From Saprospiraceae bacterium (GTDB lineage: Bacteria > Bacteroidota > Bacteroidia > Chitinophagales > Saprospiraceae), in the NCBI GenBank assembly GCA_028285085.1, contig JANQQI010000129.1, positions 1-64,000 of the forward strand: a DNA stretch of 64,000 nt, in the 5' to 3' direction. The translations under genes and the position numbers were made by a program. Below the pieces are notes generated by a model. That model did no database searches, had not been told where the DNA came from, and saw nothing but the letters and a program-made list of their open reading frames with translations. This document shows, piece by piece, positions 47,238 to 56,229 of this stretch (its first letter is position 1; each line of letters opens with the position of its first letter).

Positions 47238-47927
47238 TTACTGTCCGACGTAGGGTTCGAAATTGTCATCCATAATGATCCGATGACGATTAAAACGAAT
47301 CTGATTGTTCTTTTTCAATTCATTAAAGACTTCGGTAACGGTCTGTCGACTCGTGCCGGTATAGTTGGCGATCTCTTGCTGAGTAAGGCTGCGCTTTAGG
47401 ACGCGTTCAACGCCTACGCGTTGGCCACGTTTATGGGCAGCTTCCCGGATGAAATCAACAATGCGATCTTTGGCATTCATAAAAATCTGCGTTTCCAGAC
47501 GCCGTTCGACCATACGTACTTTATTACCCAAGAAATTTACGATCCCAGAAAGCATAATGGGATACTTATGAATAAAATGGTTGAAGTCGTTAATTCTGAT
47601 TTTTAGCAGATGAGTATCATCAGACATTGAAGTAGCCGTTTCGCCATATTCGCTGCCACTTAGAATCCCTTGCTCACCGAAAGTATCTGGACTATACAGC
47701 AAGAATTTAATCACCTCTCTGCCCTTATTTGAATTGGTTGCAATTTTCACTACACCATCCAACAGAAAATACAAAGCGTCACAACGCTGTTCGTGATGAT
47801 ATATCTGCTCGTATTTGTCCATACGACGATGTTCGCCCATATCAATTAAGGCTACCCGCTGCTCTAAATTTAGATTTGCTAACAGCGGCATATCCTCTAT
47901 TAAGTTCAAAATGTGTGATGCATCCAT
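47238..47927 (-). CDS. Crp/Fnr-family transcription regulator
   Basis: The 229-residue protein has an N-terminal cyclic-nucleotide-binding-type beta barrel (YEQIYHHEQRCDALYFLLDGVVKIATNSNKGREVI, then GEQGILSGSEYGETATS), a long dimer helix and a C-terminal winged helix (LTQQEIANYTGTSRQTVTEVFNELKKNNQI). There are no cysteines suited to an iron-sulfur cluster of the FNR type near the N-terminus. I use the ATG at 47925-47927. A longer frame would start with a TTG that lies inside an exact -7 box (47964-47971) and so cannot be in the transcript. The ligand is unknown. Confidence 0.9.
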   Translation of the reverse strand: MDASHILNLIEDMPLLANLNLEQRVALIDMGEHRRMDKYEQIYHHEQRCDALYFLLDGVVKIATNSNKGREVIKFLLYSPDTFGEQGILSGSEYGETATSMSDDTHLLKIRINDFNHFIHKYPIMLSGIVNFLGNKVRMVERRLETQIFMNAKDRIVDFIREAAHKRGQRVGVERVLKRSLTQQEIANYTGTSRQTVTEVFNELKKNNQIRFNRHRIIMDDNFEPYVGQ

Positions 47928-47963
47928 AAAGCCTCTGGTTAGGTAGGTAAAAAGTCGTAAGGC

Positions 47964-47971
47964 CAAATTTA
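47964..47971 (-). promoter_or_regulatory. -7 box of the Crp/Fnr gene
   Basis: The minus strand reads TAAATTTG, an exact TANNTTTG match, 36 bases before the ATG. It decides the start of the gene. Confidence 0.5.
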
Positions 47972-48117
47972 CGGCATTGAGTAGGAAAACATAAAGAAAA
48001 AATTACCTCTTTAAGGATTTCAAACCCTTTAAAAAGAGATAACTTATACTATAAACACGGGAGTGAAGTTGAAAAAAATGAGGATTTCAAATAAATTCAT
48101 AAAAAAGCGTCTATACG

Positions 48118-48154
48118 ACAAGAGGGAGTACTGCTGAGCAATACTCCCTCTTGT
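48118..48154 (-). terminator. Terminator of the T9SS protein gene at 48186
   Basis: A long stem (ACAAGAGGGAGTA with TACTCCCTCTTGT, then further pairs after one mismatch) lies 31 bases after the stop. There is no immediate T run on the minus strand. Confidence 0.65.
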
Positions 48155-48185
48155 GATTAACCGATGAATCGGCAGCGTTAAAACG

Positions 48186-48902
48186 CTATTGTTTCTTCAG
48201 TCGTAGGACTTTCAAAGTATCATCATTATCATCCAACAACTTCACTAGATAAAAGCCCGTTGGCAAGTCACCTACAGGAAACTCCTGCGTAGTATTCATG
48301 ACACCATAGTTGCGAATTGGGCGACCAAGAATATCGTAGAGGATAATTGAAGTGACATGCTCAGCACCTTTAACCTGGAAATATTCTACAGCTGGATTAG
48401 GGAAAACACGCAGGGATGCTTTATCAATTTCGCTAACACTAACTGTTTGCTCCAGAGTAATGGTGTAAGTACCTACCAAAAACTCCGTATCATCATCAAT
48501 GTTAATGACTTTAATCTCTACGACTGCAGTACCTGGCATAGCATCGTTGAGAATACCTGGATTACCACCTGGATAAGCGTGCACATCCATAGTTCCGGTT
48601 TGGTTTGGCTCCAATTCGAAATCCATAGTACTTACAGAAGGCAAATAGCAATTGTTCAAATCACAAACAGCCGTTTTCCAACCATCAGGTATTTCAATAA
48701 CTGTGCGCTCCCAGCGCAAATTCAGGGTTCCACTAGTTTGGTTGGTTACCGTAGAGTGAGCTACGATGTCATCTGGCCCGGTAGACATATCGCTAAGATC
48801 GGCCATGCCGGATGGTGCATCATCATCGAAAGTGAAATTCTGTCCGATGGCTACACTCGCCAGCAAAGAGAAGATCATAAAGAGAGGTATAATTTTTTTC
48901 AT
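48186..48902 (-). CDS. Small T9SS-exported protein
   Basis: The 238-residue product has a signal peptide (KKIIPLFMIFSLLASVAIGQ, residues 2-21), a beta-rich middle of about 120 residues and a type A T9SS sorting domain (LRVFPNPAVEYFQVKG to the end). The middle resembles the immunoglobulin-like modules of secreted Bacteroidota proteins, with two cysteines (AVCDLNNCYLP) likely forming a disulfide. An exact -7 box (48940-48947) lies 37 bases upstream. No enzyme motif is present. It stands before the thioredoxin-like T9SS gene in the same direction but each has its own promoter and terminator. Confidence 0.85.
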   Translation of the reverse strand: MKKIIPLFMIFSLLASVAIGQNFTFDDDAPSGMADLSDMSTGPDDIVAHSTVTNQTSGTLNLRWERTVIEIPDGWKTAVCDLNNCYLPSVSTMDFELEPNQTGTMDVHAYPGGNPGILNDAMPGTAVVEIKVINIDDDTEFLVGTYTITLEQTVSVSEIDKASLRVFPNPAVEYFQVKGAEHVTSIILYDILGRPIRNYGVMNTTQEFPVGDLPTGFYLVKLLDDNDDTLKVLRLKKQ

Positions 48903-48939
48903 ATCTATTGATATTTTCAGATTGTTAATTGAGTTCCTT

Positions 48940-48947
48940 CAAAGATA
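48940..48947 (-). promoter_or_regulatory. -7 box of the small T9SS gene
   Basis: The minus strand reads TATCTTTG, an exact TANNTTTG match, 37 bases before the ATG. Confidence 0.5.
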
Positions 48948-49004
48948 CACTAATTACAACAACATTACCAGCAAATTGATCAACACAAGTGCCATAAAAT
49001 ACAC

Positions 49005-49038
49005 AAAAGGCCGCTTTGCGACATGCAAGAACGGCCTT
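49005..49038 (-). terminator. Terminator of the thioredoxin-like T9SS gene
   Basis: AAGGCCG (49007-49013) pairs with CGGCCTT (49032-49038), with an inner TTGC/GCAA stem; the minus strand continues TTTTGTG. It lies 28 bases after the stop. Confidence 0.65.
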
Positions 49039-49065
49039 CTGTATATTTCCTATTAGGATATTAGC

Positions 49066-50577
49066 TTACTGCTTCACCAATTTAGTAGTCGTTTGACCCA
49101 AATCTGTTTTCAGATTTACAAGGTAAACACCAGCTTGGAAAGCATCCATATTTACGATATGCATGTGCTGACCAGCAGGCAAGTTACCCATGTTATCTGC
49201 GTAAACAACCTGACCCAATGCATTAGTAACTTCAACAGTTACACGAGCAGCATTGATCAAACCGAACTGAACAGTTGTGTTGCCAGCAGTTGGGTTAGGG
49301 AATACTTCGAAGCTATTAGCTACGATGATCTCTTCGTTTGATACCAAAGTAGACTTGAAGAATGGATTGTCAGAGCGAGCACCAAATTGACCACCTTCGA
49401 TGATTGCCTCACCAAGGCTATTCAGTACACGGTAGTAGCCGTCACCATAAGTACAGCACATACCGTCACCCCAGTAATCCGTGAAGATTACATTGTAGCA
49501 ACCATCAGCAGGTACGTCTACTTCAACACTTACTACTTCGTTGTTACCGTATGCACCCGGATCAGAAGGAGGGTTACCAGCACCAACACCAGTATTGGTC
49601 AAACCTACACCAGCGTTACCACCTTCGGCGATCATAGTACCAGCATCGTCCATCACAACCCAGTAAGTTTCGTTACCGTAGTTGTCAGTTTCCAATTCGA
49701 TAGTGATTGTTTCCATAGTACCTTCTTCAGTTTCGATACCAGGAGCAACTTCTACGTGTGCATGAGAATCATTGTTCTCCATGTGCTCGTCATCAGCGAA
49801 TTCAACTTCGAAAGTCACGTCAGTTTCCTGAGTAACGTCAACACCAGGCAACATTACATCAGTTTCTTCATACAATCCGAGGCTACCAGTCCATGCTTCT
49901 TCAGCAACAACTTCACCATTAACCATTGCACGTACAGTAGCAGAGGTCAACATTTCAGAACCACTGTTGAATAGACCAACAGCTAAAGAAACGTTACCTG
50001 GGCAAACTTCACCAGAAGAAGAGCTACAAGTCAAAGCAGCATCTTTAGCACGTACAGCAGGTGTACAGTCTGTATTCAAAACAGCATCCTTAGCAGCTTG
50101 TGTACCTGCTTGACCCAATTCGTAAACAGTTTTGTCACCTGGGCAAATGCGGTAGATCGTTGGCCAGTAAGTAATCTCGTAAGAATCAGCGATGTCTGGA
50201 GACTCGATAATTGGATATGGTGTTCCTGTAATCCAGTCACCTAAAGTATTACTACCGGTACCTTCAAGGTCACCGAAAGTAGTACCTGGGTCACCTTCAA
50301 CCATAAAGACAACCACGTTGTCAGAACCTTCTTCACCGTAGCACTCATACAATTGATCAAGTGCACCGGAATTGTGGTAAGACCAGCAAGGAGGACACCA
50401 AGTGGCAGAAATATCAAGGATAACAGTTTTACCCTCGTTCAACAAATCATAAAGATTATGCTCCACACCATTGATATCGGTAGCGGTAAAATCTGGAGCT
50501 ACGCTACCATCCGCGAGTTGTGCTTTGGCAGAAAATGCAAACGCCAAAAAAGCGGCAAATAGTACAATTCTTTTCAT
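49066..50577 (-). CDS. T9SS-exported thioredoxin-fold protein
   Basis: The 503-residue protein has a signal peptide (residues 1-20, ending SAKAQ) followed by a TlpA/AhpC-type thioredoxin domain with the redox pair Cys61-Pro-Pro-Cys64 (ISATWCPPCWSYHNS). The domain runs to about residue 170. A CARDB-like beta domain follows (VSLAVGLFNSGSEMLTSATVRAMVNG), then a module with DYWGDGMCCTYGDGYY known from secreted Bacteroidota proteins, and a type A T9SS sorting domain (FEVFPNPTAGNTTVQF). A CPPC site on a surface-exported protein suggests disulfide reduction or isomerisation outside the cell; that is inference. The gene has its own promoter and terminator. Confidence 0.88.
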   Translation of the reverse strand: MKRIVLFAAFLAFAFSAKAQLADGSVAPDFTATDINGVEHNLYDLLNEGKTVILDISATWCPPCWSYHNSGALDQLYECYGEEGSDNVVVFMVEGDPGTTFGDLEGTGSNTLGDWITGTPYPIIESPDIADSYEITYWPTIYRICPGDKTVYELGQAGTQAAKDAVLNTDCTPAVRAKDAALTCSSSSGEVCPGNVSLAVGLFNSGSEMLTSATVRAMVNGEVVAEEAWTGSLGLYEETDVMLPGVDVTQETDVTFEVEFADDEHMENNDSHAHVEVAPGIETEEGTMETITIELETDNYGNETYWVVMDDAGTMIAEGGNAGVGLTNTGVGAGNPPSDPGAYGNNEVVSVEVDVPADGCYNVIFTDYWGDGMCCTYGDGYYRVLNSLGEAIIEGGQFGARSDNPFFKSTLVSNEEIIVANSFEVFPNPTAGNTTVQFGLINAARVTVEVTNALGQVVYADNMGNLPAGQHMHIVNMDAFQAGVYLVNLKTDLGQTTTKLVKQ

Positions 50578-50637
50578 ATGACAAATGGATTTAAAAAAAA
50601 TTTTAGGTATGAAAAAGTATCGATTTTCTTAGCTTTT

Positions 50638-50645
50638 CAAAAATA
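50638..50645 (-). promoter_or_regulatory. -7 box of the thioredoxin-like T9SS gene
   Basis: The minus strand reads TATTTTTG, an exact TANNTTTG match, 60 bases before the ATG. Confidence 0.45.
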
Positions 50646-50724
50646 TCAATTTTAAAATTGGCAATTGTAGCGAAATAATCATTTTTGAGGAATTCAAATA
50701 TAGAAATAATGTACTTAAAAACTC

Positions 50725-50732
50725 TATTTTTG
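50725..50732 (+). promoter_or_regulatory. -7 box of the helical protein gene at 50776
   Basis: TATTTTTG is an exact TANNTTTG match 43 bases before the ATG. Confidence 0.45.
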
Positions 50733-50775
50733 CATACTTTCTATTAAAAATTAACAAAAATTTGAGGATTTCAGA

Positions 50776-52251
50776 ATGTCTCGCATTATTTTTGATTTTG
50801 TCCGCTCACTTACATTTCGGGAAAAGGCCTATTTCCGTCGGTTCTCTCGTCTACACAGTGACACTAAGGAAAAGAACTATATTAAGATTTTTGACTATCT
50901 CGAAAAACAAGAAATCTACGACGAACAGGCACTACAAGCTCATTTTGCCGAAGAACGTTTTGTCAAATATCTTTCATCCGAAAAGCACTACTTACTCGAG
51001 CAGTTACTCAATAGCCTGATCAATTTTCATTTTAATACTTCTACTAATCGAAAATTGATCAAACTTATTCTCTACATCAATCTACTGACCGAGCGGGGAT
51101 TGCGTCCTAAAGCGGCCAAGATACTGAAACAAGCTAAGAAATTAGCCTACCAACGTGAGGAGTTTACGATCATTCTTCAACTTATTCAGATGGAGGAAGA
51201 GCTGTTGTTTAGCCACGGTATTCTCAATTTCACGGTACAGCTTCGAAAGCTGAAGGAGGAACGCGAAGAAATTACCCGCAAAATTCAAAACCTCAATGAA
51301 CTAAGGCTCCTCAAAGTTCAGGCCAGAGAATTGCAATTTGAAGATTACCCCCACGTCATCGATCCCGATAAGTATCCTCATATTTTTAAGAGTGATTTTC
51401 TCGACAATCCAGAGACCGTCAATAGCTGCAAGGCACAGGATGCTTGGTTCTACATCCAAAGTGTAAAATACTATCTACTCCGGGAGTTTAAAGCCAGCCT
51501 CGAAAGCAATCGACAGCATCTCCAGTTTTTCGAAGCTAACGAATCCATTTTTACGTTTAATCAAAAACTACCGCTTTTAAGTAATTATCTCTATCTGGCC
51601 GCCAAGGTGCAAGATCAGCCTTCCTTCCAAGAAGCCATCACCAAGTTAGAGGCCCTAGAGGGGAAAAAAGATATCGACAGCATCTACATCGGTTATATTA
51701 AATACGCCCGGATGCTCGAATTGTACTATAAGTCCAATCAAATTGAGGCGAGTAAAACGTTAATCCCCGAGGTCAATCAATATTTAGAGCGATCCGAGCA
51801 GCAACTCGGTAGCACGGAAGTCGACTACCTACTGATTTTGCTGATCCGAGCGGGTATTCTGACGGGGCAGTTCACACAAACCCAACAATGGCTCAACCAT
51901 TGGTACAAGATAGAAAATGTAGATACGAGCTTGAACATTATCAAAATGCTCAGCATGATCACCTATTTTGAATTGCAATACCTCAATTTACTACGCTACG
52001 AAATTGACTCTACTTACAAATCGCTGAAAAAGCGTAAGCGCCTCCGTAAGCTCGAGCGCACGATGATCCGTTTTTTCAAAAAATACACAAAGAGTCCCAA
52101 TCCAGCTCCGCAATTATCCGCCGTAAAAGACCTTGAGCAAGATTTGGAGGTCATTTCGGAAGACCCGATTGAGAACGTTCTTTTTGAGCAATTCGATTTT
52201 TTACAATGGAGTCGGGAGAAACGTGAAATGATGGAATTGGAGATGAAGTAA
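50776..52251 (+). CDS. Helical-repeat protein of unknown function
   Basis: The 491-residue protein is soluble and almost fully helical, with many charged heptad-like stretches (LRKLKEEREEITRKIQNLNELRLLK) and a basic patch near the end (KSLKKRKRLRKLERTMIRFFKKYTK). The N-terminus MSRIIFDFVRSLTFREKAYFRRFSRLHSDTKEKNYIKIFDYLEKQE is built like that of the 466-residue protein at 4522. Both read: short helix, then an L-[TN]-[FG] turn, then a helix ending before a YLEKQ/YLLKSK segment. They may be distant members of one family. A terminator shared with the HtrA gene follows. I cannot assign a function. Confidence 0.75.
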   Translation: MSRIIFDFVRSLTFREKAYFRRFSRLHSDTKEKNYIKIFDYLEKQEIYDEQALQAHFAEERFVKYLSSEKHYLLEQLLNSLINFHFNTSTNRKLIKLILYINLLTERGLRPKAAKILKQAKKLAYQREEFTIILQLIQMEEELLFSHGILNFTVQLRKLKEEREEITRKIQNLNELRLLKVQARELQFEDYPHVIDPDKYPHIFKSDFLDNPETVNSCKAQDAWFYIQSVKYYLLREFKASLESNRQHLQFFEANESIFTFNQKLPLLSNYLYLAAKVQDQPSFQEAITKLEALEGKKDIDSIYIGYIKYARMLELYYKSNQIEASKTLIPEVNQYLERSEQQLGSTEVDYLLILLIRAGILTGQFTQTQQWLNHWYKIENVDTSLNIIKMLSMITYFELQYLNLLRYEIDSTYKSLKKRKRLRKLERTMIRFFKKYTKSPNPAPQLSAVKDLEQDLEVISEDPIENVLFEQFDFLQWSREKREMMELEMK

Positions 52252-52287
52252 AAAAGACTGAGCCGTTATTCGACAGCTCAGCCTTTT
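52252..52287. terminator. Bidirectional terminator
   Basis: A 12-base arm pair (AAAAGACTGAGC with GCTCAGCCTTTT, one mismatch) and 12-base loop has A runs and T runs on both sides, between the convergent genes ending at 52251 and 52313. Confidence 0.8.
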
Positions 52288-52312
52288 GAAAGAGTTCTTT
52301 AGCATTCAAAGG

Positions 52313-53335
52313 TTATACTAATTCTACCGGAATCACATTTACTTTTTCCATTCGTCGATTCCGTAGGACTGTAAGTTGCACCGATTGACCGATTGTTGAT
52401 TCATCCAGAAATCGGTGTAAATCATCAATCGAATCCACGGGCTTCGTACCAAAGCCAATGATAATATCTCCGGTTTTTAGCTCAGAATTATAGGCCGGGC
52501 CGTCAGCTTCGATGCTTTGTACCATAATGCCCGAGCGCACCGGTAATTGAAAGCGCTTTACGACGCGAGGGTTAAAACGCATGTGCTGCCCTGCGATACC
52601 AATGTAGCCACGACGAACTTTGCCATCCATAATCAACTTACCGACAACATAAGCAGCCAAATTTGAGGTCACAGCAAAACAAATCCCCTGTGCGGGCAAA
52701 ATCACCGCCGTATTGACACCAATCACCCGCCCCCGAGAATCTACCAATGGTCCACCAGAATTGCCGGGATTGAGGGCGGCGTCGGTTTGGATGACATCAT
52801 CGATTAGTCGTCCACTTTCGGAGCGTAAGGTCCGCCCCAACGCACTCACCACACCAGCGGTTAGCGAATATTGAAAGCCATAAGGATTTCCAATCGCAAT
52901 AGCCACCTGCCCTACTTGCAGTTGGTCAGAGTCCGCAAATTGAATATAACTAAGATTCTCAGCGTTGATTTGTACAACTGCAATATCTGTGGCCGGATCA
53001 TCACCAATTAGCTGAGCGACCAGCTCTCGACCATCTTGTAACACCACCTCAATGCGCTCCGCGCCACTGACAACATGGCTATTCGTAACCACGAAGCCAT
53101 CAGAAGAAATAATGAAGCCTGAACCCGCACCAAAGCCCCTACCCCGTCGGCGACGGCGACTCTGATTCTGGGATTTTGGTTTTTTCACCTTTATCTGGAC
53201 CACCGCATCGCTCACATCATTTGCGACTTGTACCACCGTACGTGAATAGGCATCTAGCAGTTCCGTATCACTCGCGCTTATCTTTCCCGACTGTGCAGCC
53301 GGCTCCTGTTCATCGTTTTCAATAAATCGTAACAT
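52313..53335 (-). CDS. HtrA/DegP-like serine protease without signal peptide
   Basis: The 340-residue protein has a trypsin-like domain with the complete triad His87 (VVTNSHVV), Asp117 (DPATDIAVV) and Ser193 (NPGNSGGPLVDS), then one PDZ domain (about 240-335, GIMVQSIEADGPAYNSELKTGDIIIGF). Unlike typical HtrA proteins it has neither a signal peptide nor a membrane anchor. A run of arginines (QSRRRRRGRG, residues 59-67) precedes the protease domain. It may therefore be cytoplasmic, or exported by an unusual route. An upstream start with a signal was not seen; the region above has no credible extension. Confidence 0.9.
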   Translation of the reverse strand: MLRFIENDEQEPAAQSGKISASDTELLDAYSRTVVQVANDVSDAVVQIKVKKPKSQNQSRRRRRGRGFGAGSGFIISSDGFVVTNSHVVSGAERIEVVLQDGRELVAQLIGDDPATDIAVVQINAENLSYIQFADSDQLQVGQVAIAIGNPYGFQYSLTAGVVSALGRTLRSESGRLIDDVIQTDAALNPGNSGGPLVDSRGRVIGVNTAVILPAQGICFAVTSNLAAYVVGKLIMDGKVRRGYIGIAGQHMRFNPRVVKRFQLPVRSGIMVQSIEADGPAYNSELKTGDIIIGFGTKPVDSIDDLHRFLDESTIGQSVQLTVLRNRRMEKVNVIPVELV

Positions 53336-53472
53336 AGGTTGAATTTTTTAGTATGTGAACTCTTGTACGATAAGTGTTCCAACATACAAAACCTGCCATT
53401 TTTGGTTAAAATACATGTTTAAACGATCATTTTGGCAGTTTTCTTCAATCGCTATATTTTGTTAGTAGCAAC

Positions 53473-53907
53473 TCAATCCGCCAGATTGACGGAAAGGCTA
53501 ATGTCTGCATTGAGCACTTTGGAGACGGGGCAATTGGCTTTGGCATCAGCGGCGATATCTTGGAGTTGGGCCTCAGAGATCCCCGGTACTGCAGCGGTTA
53601 GTTCGAGGGCAATTGACTTGATTACCCAGCCGCCGTTTTCGTTTTCCATGCTGAGCAGTGCTTTGGTTTCCAAACGGTCTGCGGTAAAGCCGGCAGCGTT
53701 AAGTTGGAAGCTTAGTGCCATATTGAAGCAGCCGGCGTGGGCCGCCGCGATTAATTCTTCGGGATTAGTCCCCAGTTGGCCATCGTCATTTTTAAAGCGG
53801 GTTTTAAAGGAGTAAGGTTGATCGTTAAAGACGCCACTTTGTGTGGAAAGATGGCCTTCGCCTTCGAGACCGGTACCTTGCCAAATTGCAGATGCTTTTC
53901 TTTTCAT
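53473..53907 (-). CDS. osmC: OsmC-family peroxide reductase
   Basis: The 144-residue protein reduces organic hydroperoxides. The two catalytic cysteines are Cys60 (AAAHAGCFNMAL) and Cys126 (DAKANCPVSKVL), in the OsmC pattern. The N-terminus KRKASAIWQGTGLEGEGHLSTQSG and the length also match OsmC rather than Ohr. An exact -7 box lies 61 bases upstream (53968-53975). It is the first of two genes on the minus strand here, 137 bases before the HtrA-type gene. Confidence 0.93.
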   Translation of the reverse strand: MKRKASAIWQGTGLEGEGHLSTQSGVFNDQPYSFKTRFKNDDGQLGTNPEELIAAAHAGCFNMALSFQLNAAGFTADRLETKALLSMENENGGWVIKSIALELTAAVPGISEAQLQDIAADAKANCPVSKVLNADISLSVNLAD

Positions 53908-53967
53908 GATGAAGCTGTTTAATAATATGAAATTGTTTGTAATTGAAAATGAATAGTGTGTTGATTA

Positions 53968-53975
53968 CAAAACTA
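53968..53975 (-). promoter_or_regulatory. -7 box of osmC
   Basis: The minus strand reads TAGTTTTG, an exact TANNTTTG match. Confidence 0.4.
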
Positions 53976-54607
53976 GAAACTAGGAGGAGTGGAATTAGTT
54001 TAATGGAATGATTATCCTTCTTGGGGCATTGACTAGAGTTGAATGATAAAATTATCTTGGATCAGCGGAGATTATAATATGGGGCTTTGAGGGAGGGACC
54101 CACCCTCAGCCGCCACCGCCGGCCAATTTCGGCCGCAATATTTTTTGGGCATATTACTCCCAGCCTTTGCCGGAAACATTTTATGACAAAAGGTAAAAAC
54201 AGCTGAATTCAGAATATTCTCTATTATCTTAAGATTCCGTTTTTCCAAAATTCCACAAACTCATATTTTCATTTTACTCAACTAAACACTTAACTCACTC
54301 ATATTCAGAGAGAAAAAATTTAAAAAAAAGTGGCTTCCCAGATTAAAAAACTGGAAAAAAGTGTTCTATCCCCTGCTATCGCCCTTCCGCTTTTGACCAT
54401 TACTACATTTTTGAACAAGGATTTAGATCGATTTTTAATTAACAACATCTCTGAAGCTTTATCGCAGCCTCTTCGTTTTATAAAAAAGTGACTCCGCTAA
54501 TCCTTAAATATTGAATAGCCACAACATTGTCATTTCGCTAAGCCGCCCTGCTTTTTGTTGAAAAAATGCTTAATTTCGCAGGCGTTTATTGAAAAAATCG
54601 AGAAAAC
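53976..54607. other. Long intergenic region with GC-rich inverted repeats
   Basis: No credible gene is present. A GC-rich patch (about 54086-54136) stands out in AT-rich surroundings. It includes GAGGG/CCCTC (54089-54107) and a CGGCC/GGCCG hairpin (54120-54135) followed by CAATATTTTTT, a terminator form with no gene before it on the plus strand. Two adjoining perfect palindromes, CTGAATTCAG and AGAATATTCT, overlap at 54203-54220. TAATTTCG at 54571-54578 is one mismatch from the -7 consensus and is the best candidate for adk. Confidence 0.5.
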
Positions 54608-55180
54608 ATGATCAACTTGATTCTATTCGGCCCCCCGGGCTCTGGGAAAGGTACCCAAGCTGCTAAATTGGTTGAAAAATATGACCTTTTGCATATCTCT
54701 ACTGGTGATCTATTTCGCTATGAAATGGGCAATGACACCGAGCTGGGCAAACAAGCTAAAGAATTCATTGCGAAAGGAGAATTAGTACCTGATTCGGTAA
54801 CTATCGGCATGCTGAAAAATAAAGTGAACGCCAATTCTGACGTAGCTGGTTATATTTTCGATGGCTTCCCTCGCACAATCCCTCAAGCGGAAGCCTTGGA
54901 TGTATTCTTGTCCGAAAAAAATGAAAGTGTTTCTGCTTTGATTGCGTTAGATGTTGATGACGAAGAAATCGTTCAACGTATTTTAAATCGTGGCAAGACC
55001 TCCGGTCGTCCCGACGATAATGATGAATCCATCATTCGTAATCGTATCGAAGTCTACAAAAGTGAAACGTCGCCAGTATTCGACTACTACGCCCAATCGA
55101 ACAAATCTGTTAAAATCAACGGATTGGGTTCAATCGAGGATATCTTCGAACGTCTTTGCGATAAAATCGATCAGCTCTAA
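54608..55180 (+). CDS. adk: Adenylate kinase
   Basis: The 190-residue enzyme interconverts ATP, AMP and two ADP. The P-loop is GPPGSGKGTQ (residues 7-16), the AMP-binding part STGDLFRYEMGN, then GYIFDGFPRTIPQAEAL. The lid is short (RGKTSGRPDDNDESIIRNR), without the four-cysteine zinc lid of Gram-positive enzymes. Length fits the short-lid type. It is followed after 53 bases by obg on the same strand. Confidence 0.98.
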   Translation: MINLILFGPPGSGKGTQAAKLVEKYDLLHISTGDLFRYEMGNDTELGKQAKEFIAKGELVPDSVTIGMLKNKVNANSDVAGYIFDGFPRTIPQAEALDVFLSEKNESVSALIALDVDDEEIVQRILNRGKTSGRPDDNDESIIRNRIEVYKSETSPVFDYYAQSNKSVKINGLGSIEDIFERLCDKIDQL

Positions 55181-55233
55181 AACACATTCAAGGTTTTACG
55201 GCTGATTCCCTAATTTGAAATTCCAAACCATTT

Positions 55234-56229
55234 ATGGCCGAACAGAACTTTGTCGATTACGTAAAAATCTGCTGCCGCTCGGGAGCAGGTGGTGCTGGTT
55301 CGGCGCACTTTTTTCGTTCCCGTGCAAATCCTCGGGGTGGCCCCGATGGTGGCGATGGTGGACGTGGCGGACACATTATAATAAGAGGTAATAAGCAGAT
55401 GTGGACCCTCTTGCCCCTTAAATATCGCAAACACGTGATTGCCGGGCGAGGTGGAAATGGTGGTTCCAATCATTCCTCGGGCGCCTACGGCGAAGATATT
55501 ATTCTCGATGTTCCGCTCGGTACAGTGGCCAAAAATGCCGAAACCGAAGAAGTGGAATTTGAAATTGCCGAAGATGGCGAAACCCGTATCCTCGTACATG
55601 GAGGTCGAGGGGGCTTAGGCAATTCTCATTTCAAATCTTCCACGAACCAAGCGCCACGTTACGCGCAGCCCGGAGAAGAAGGCAAAGAAGAGTGGAAAAT
55701 TTTGGAACTCAAAGTGATAGCCGATGTTGGCCTTGTCGGTTTTCCAAATGCGGGTAAATCCACTTTGCTATCGGTGATGACTGCGGCAAAGCCCAAAATT
55801 GCCAATTATGCGTTCACCACTTTAACGCCCAACTTAGGCATCGTCAGCTATCGGGACACGCGATCGTTTATCATGGCCGATATCCCGGGGATTATCGAAA
55901 ATGCGCATACCGGCAAAGGACTAGGCCATCGATTCCTCCGGCATATTGAGCGCAACGCCGTTCTGCTATTTGTTATTCCTTGTGATAGTGAAGACATCCG
56001 TCGTGAGTACCAGATTCTTTTAAATGAGTTAAAAATGTATAATCCCGAATTGCTGGATAAGCCCCAACTACTGGCGATCAGTAAATCGGATATGATAGAC
56101 GAGGAATTGCGACAGATGATCATCCCCGAATTGCCCGAAGGCATTCCCTACGTATTCATCTCTTCTGTTGCCCAGCAAGGCCTGCAAACCCTCAAGGATA
56201 AGCTCTGGGATAAATTAAACGAAGCTTAA
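55234..56229 (+). CDS. obg: Obg GTPase, ribosome assembly factor
   Basis: The 331-residue protein has the glycine-rich Obg fold ([39 protein letters not shown], residues 4-42) and a GTPase domain with GFPNAGKST (G1), the DIPG motif in [12 protein letters not shown] (G3) and ISKSD (G4). It ends right after the GTPase domain, so the variable C-terminal OCT domain is absent, as in several Bacteroidota. Obg acts in maturation of the 50S subunit and in the stress response. Its stop codon overlaps the start of the next gene by one base. Confidence 0.97.
   Translation: MAEQNFVDYVKICCRSGAGGAGSAHFFRSRANPRGGPDGGDGGRGGHIIIRGNKQMWTLLPLKYRKHVIAGRGGNGGSNHSSGAYGEDIILDVPLGTVAKNAETEEVEFEIAEDGETRILVHGGRGGLGNSHFKSSTNQAPRYAQPGEEGKEEWKILELKVIADVGLVGFPNAGKSTLLSVMTAAKPKIANYAFTTLTPNLGIVSYRDTRSFIMADIPGIIENAHTGKGLGHRFLRHIERNAVLLFVIPCDSEDIRREYQILLNELKMYNPELLDKPQLLAISKSDMIDEELRQMIIPELPEGIPYVFISSVAQQGLQTLKDKLWDKLNEA

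Noticed and set aside
48357-48911. 184-codon plus-strand frame opposite the small T9SS gene
   Set aside because: Antisense shadow; the minus-strand protein has a signal peptide and a sorting domain, the plus frame has no recognisable feature.
49387-49974. 195-codon frame on the plus strand opposite the thioredoxin-like T9SS gene
   Set aside because: It lies wholly inside a well-supported minus-strand gene; its threonine- and valine-rich make-up is what the complement of that gene gives.
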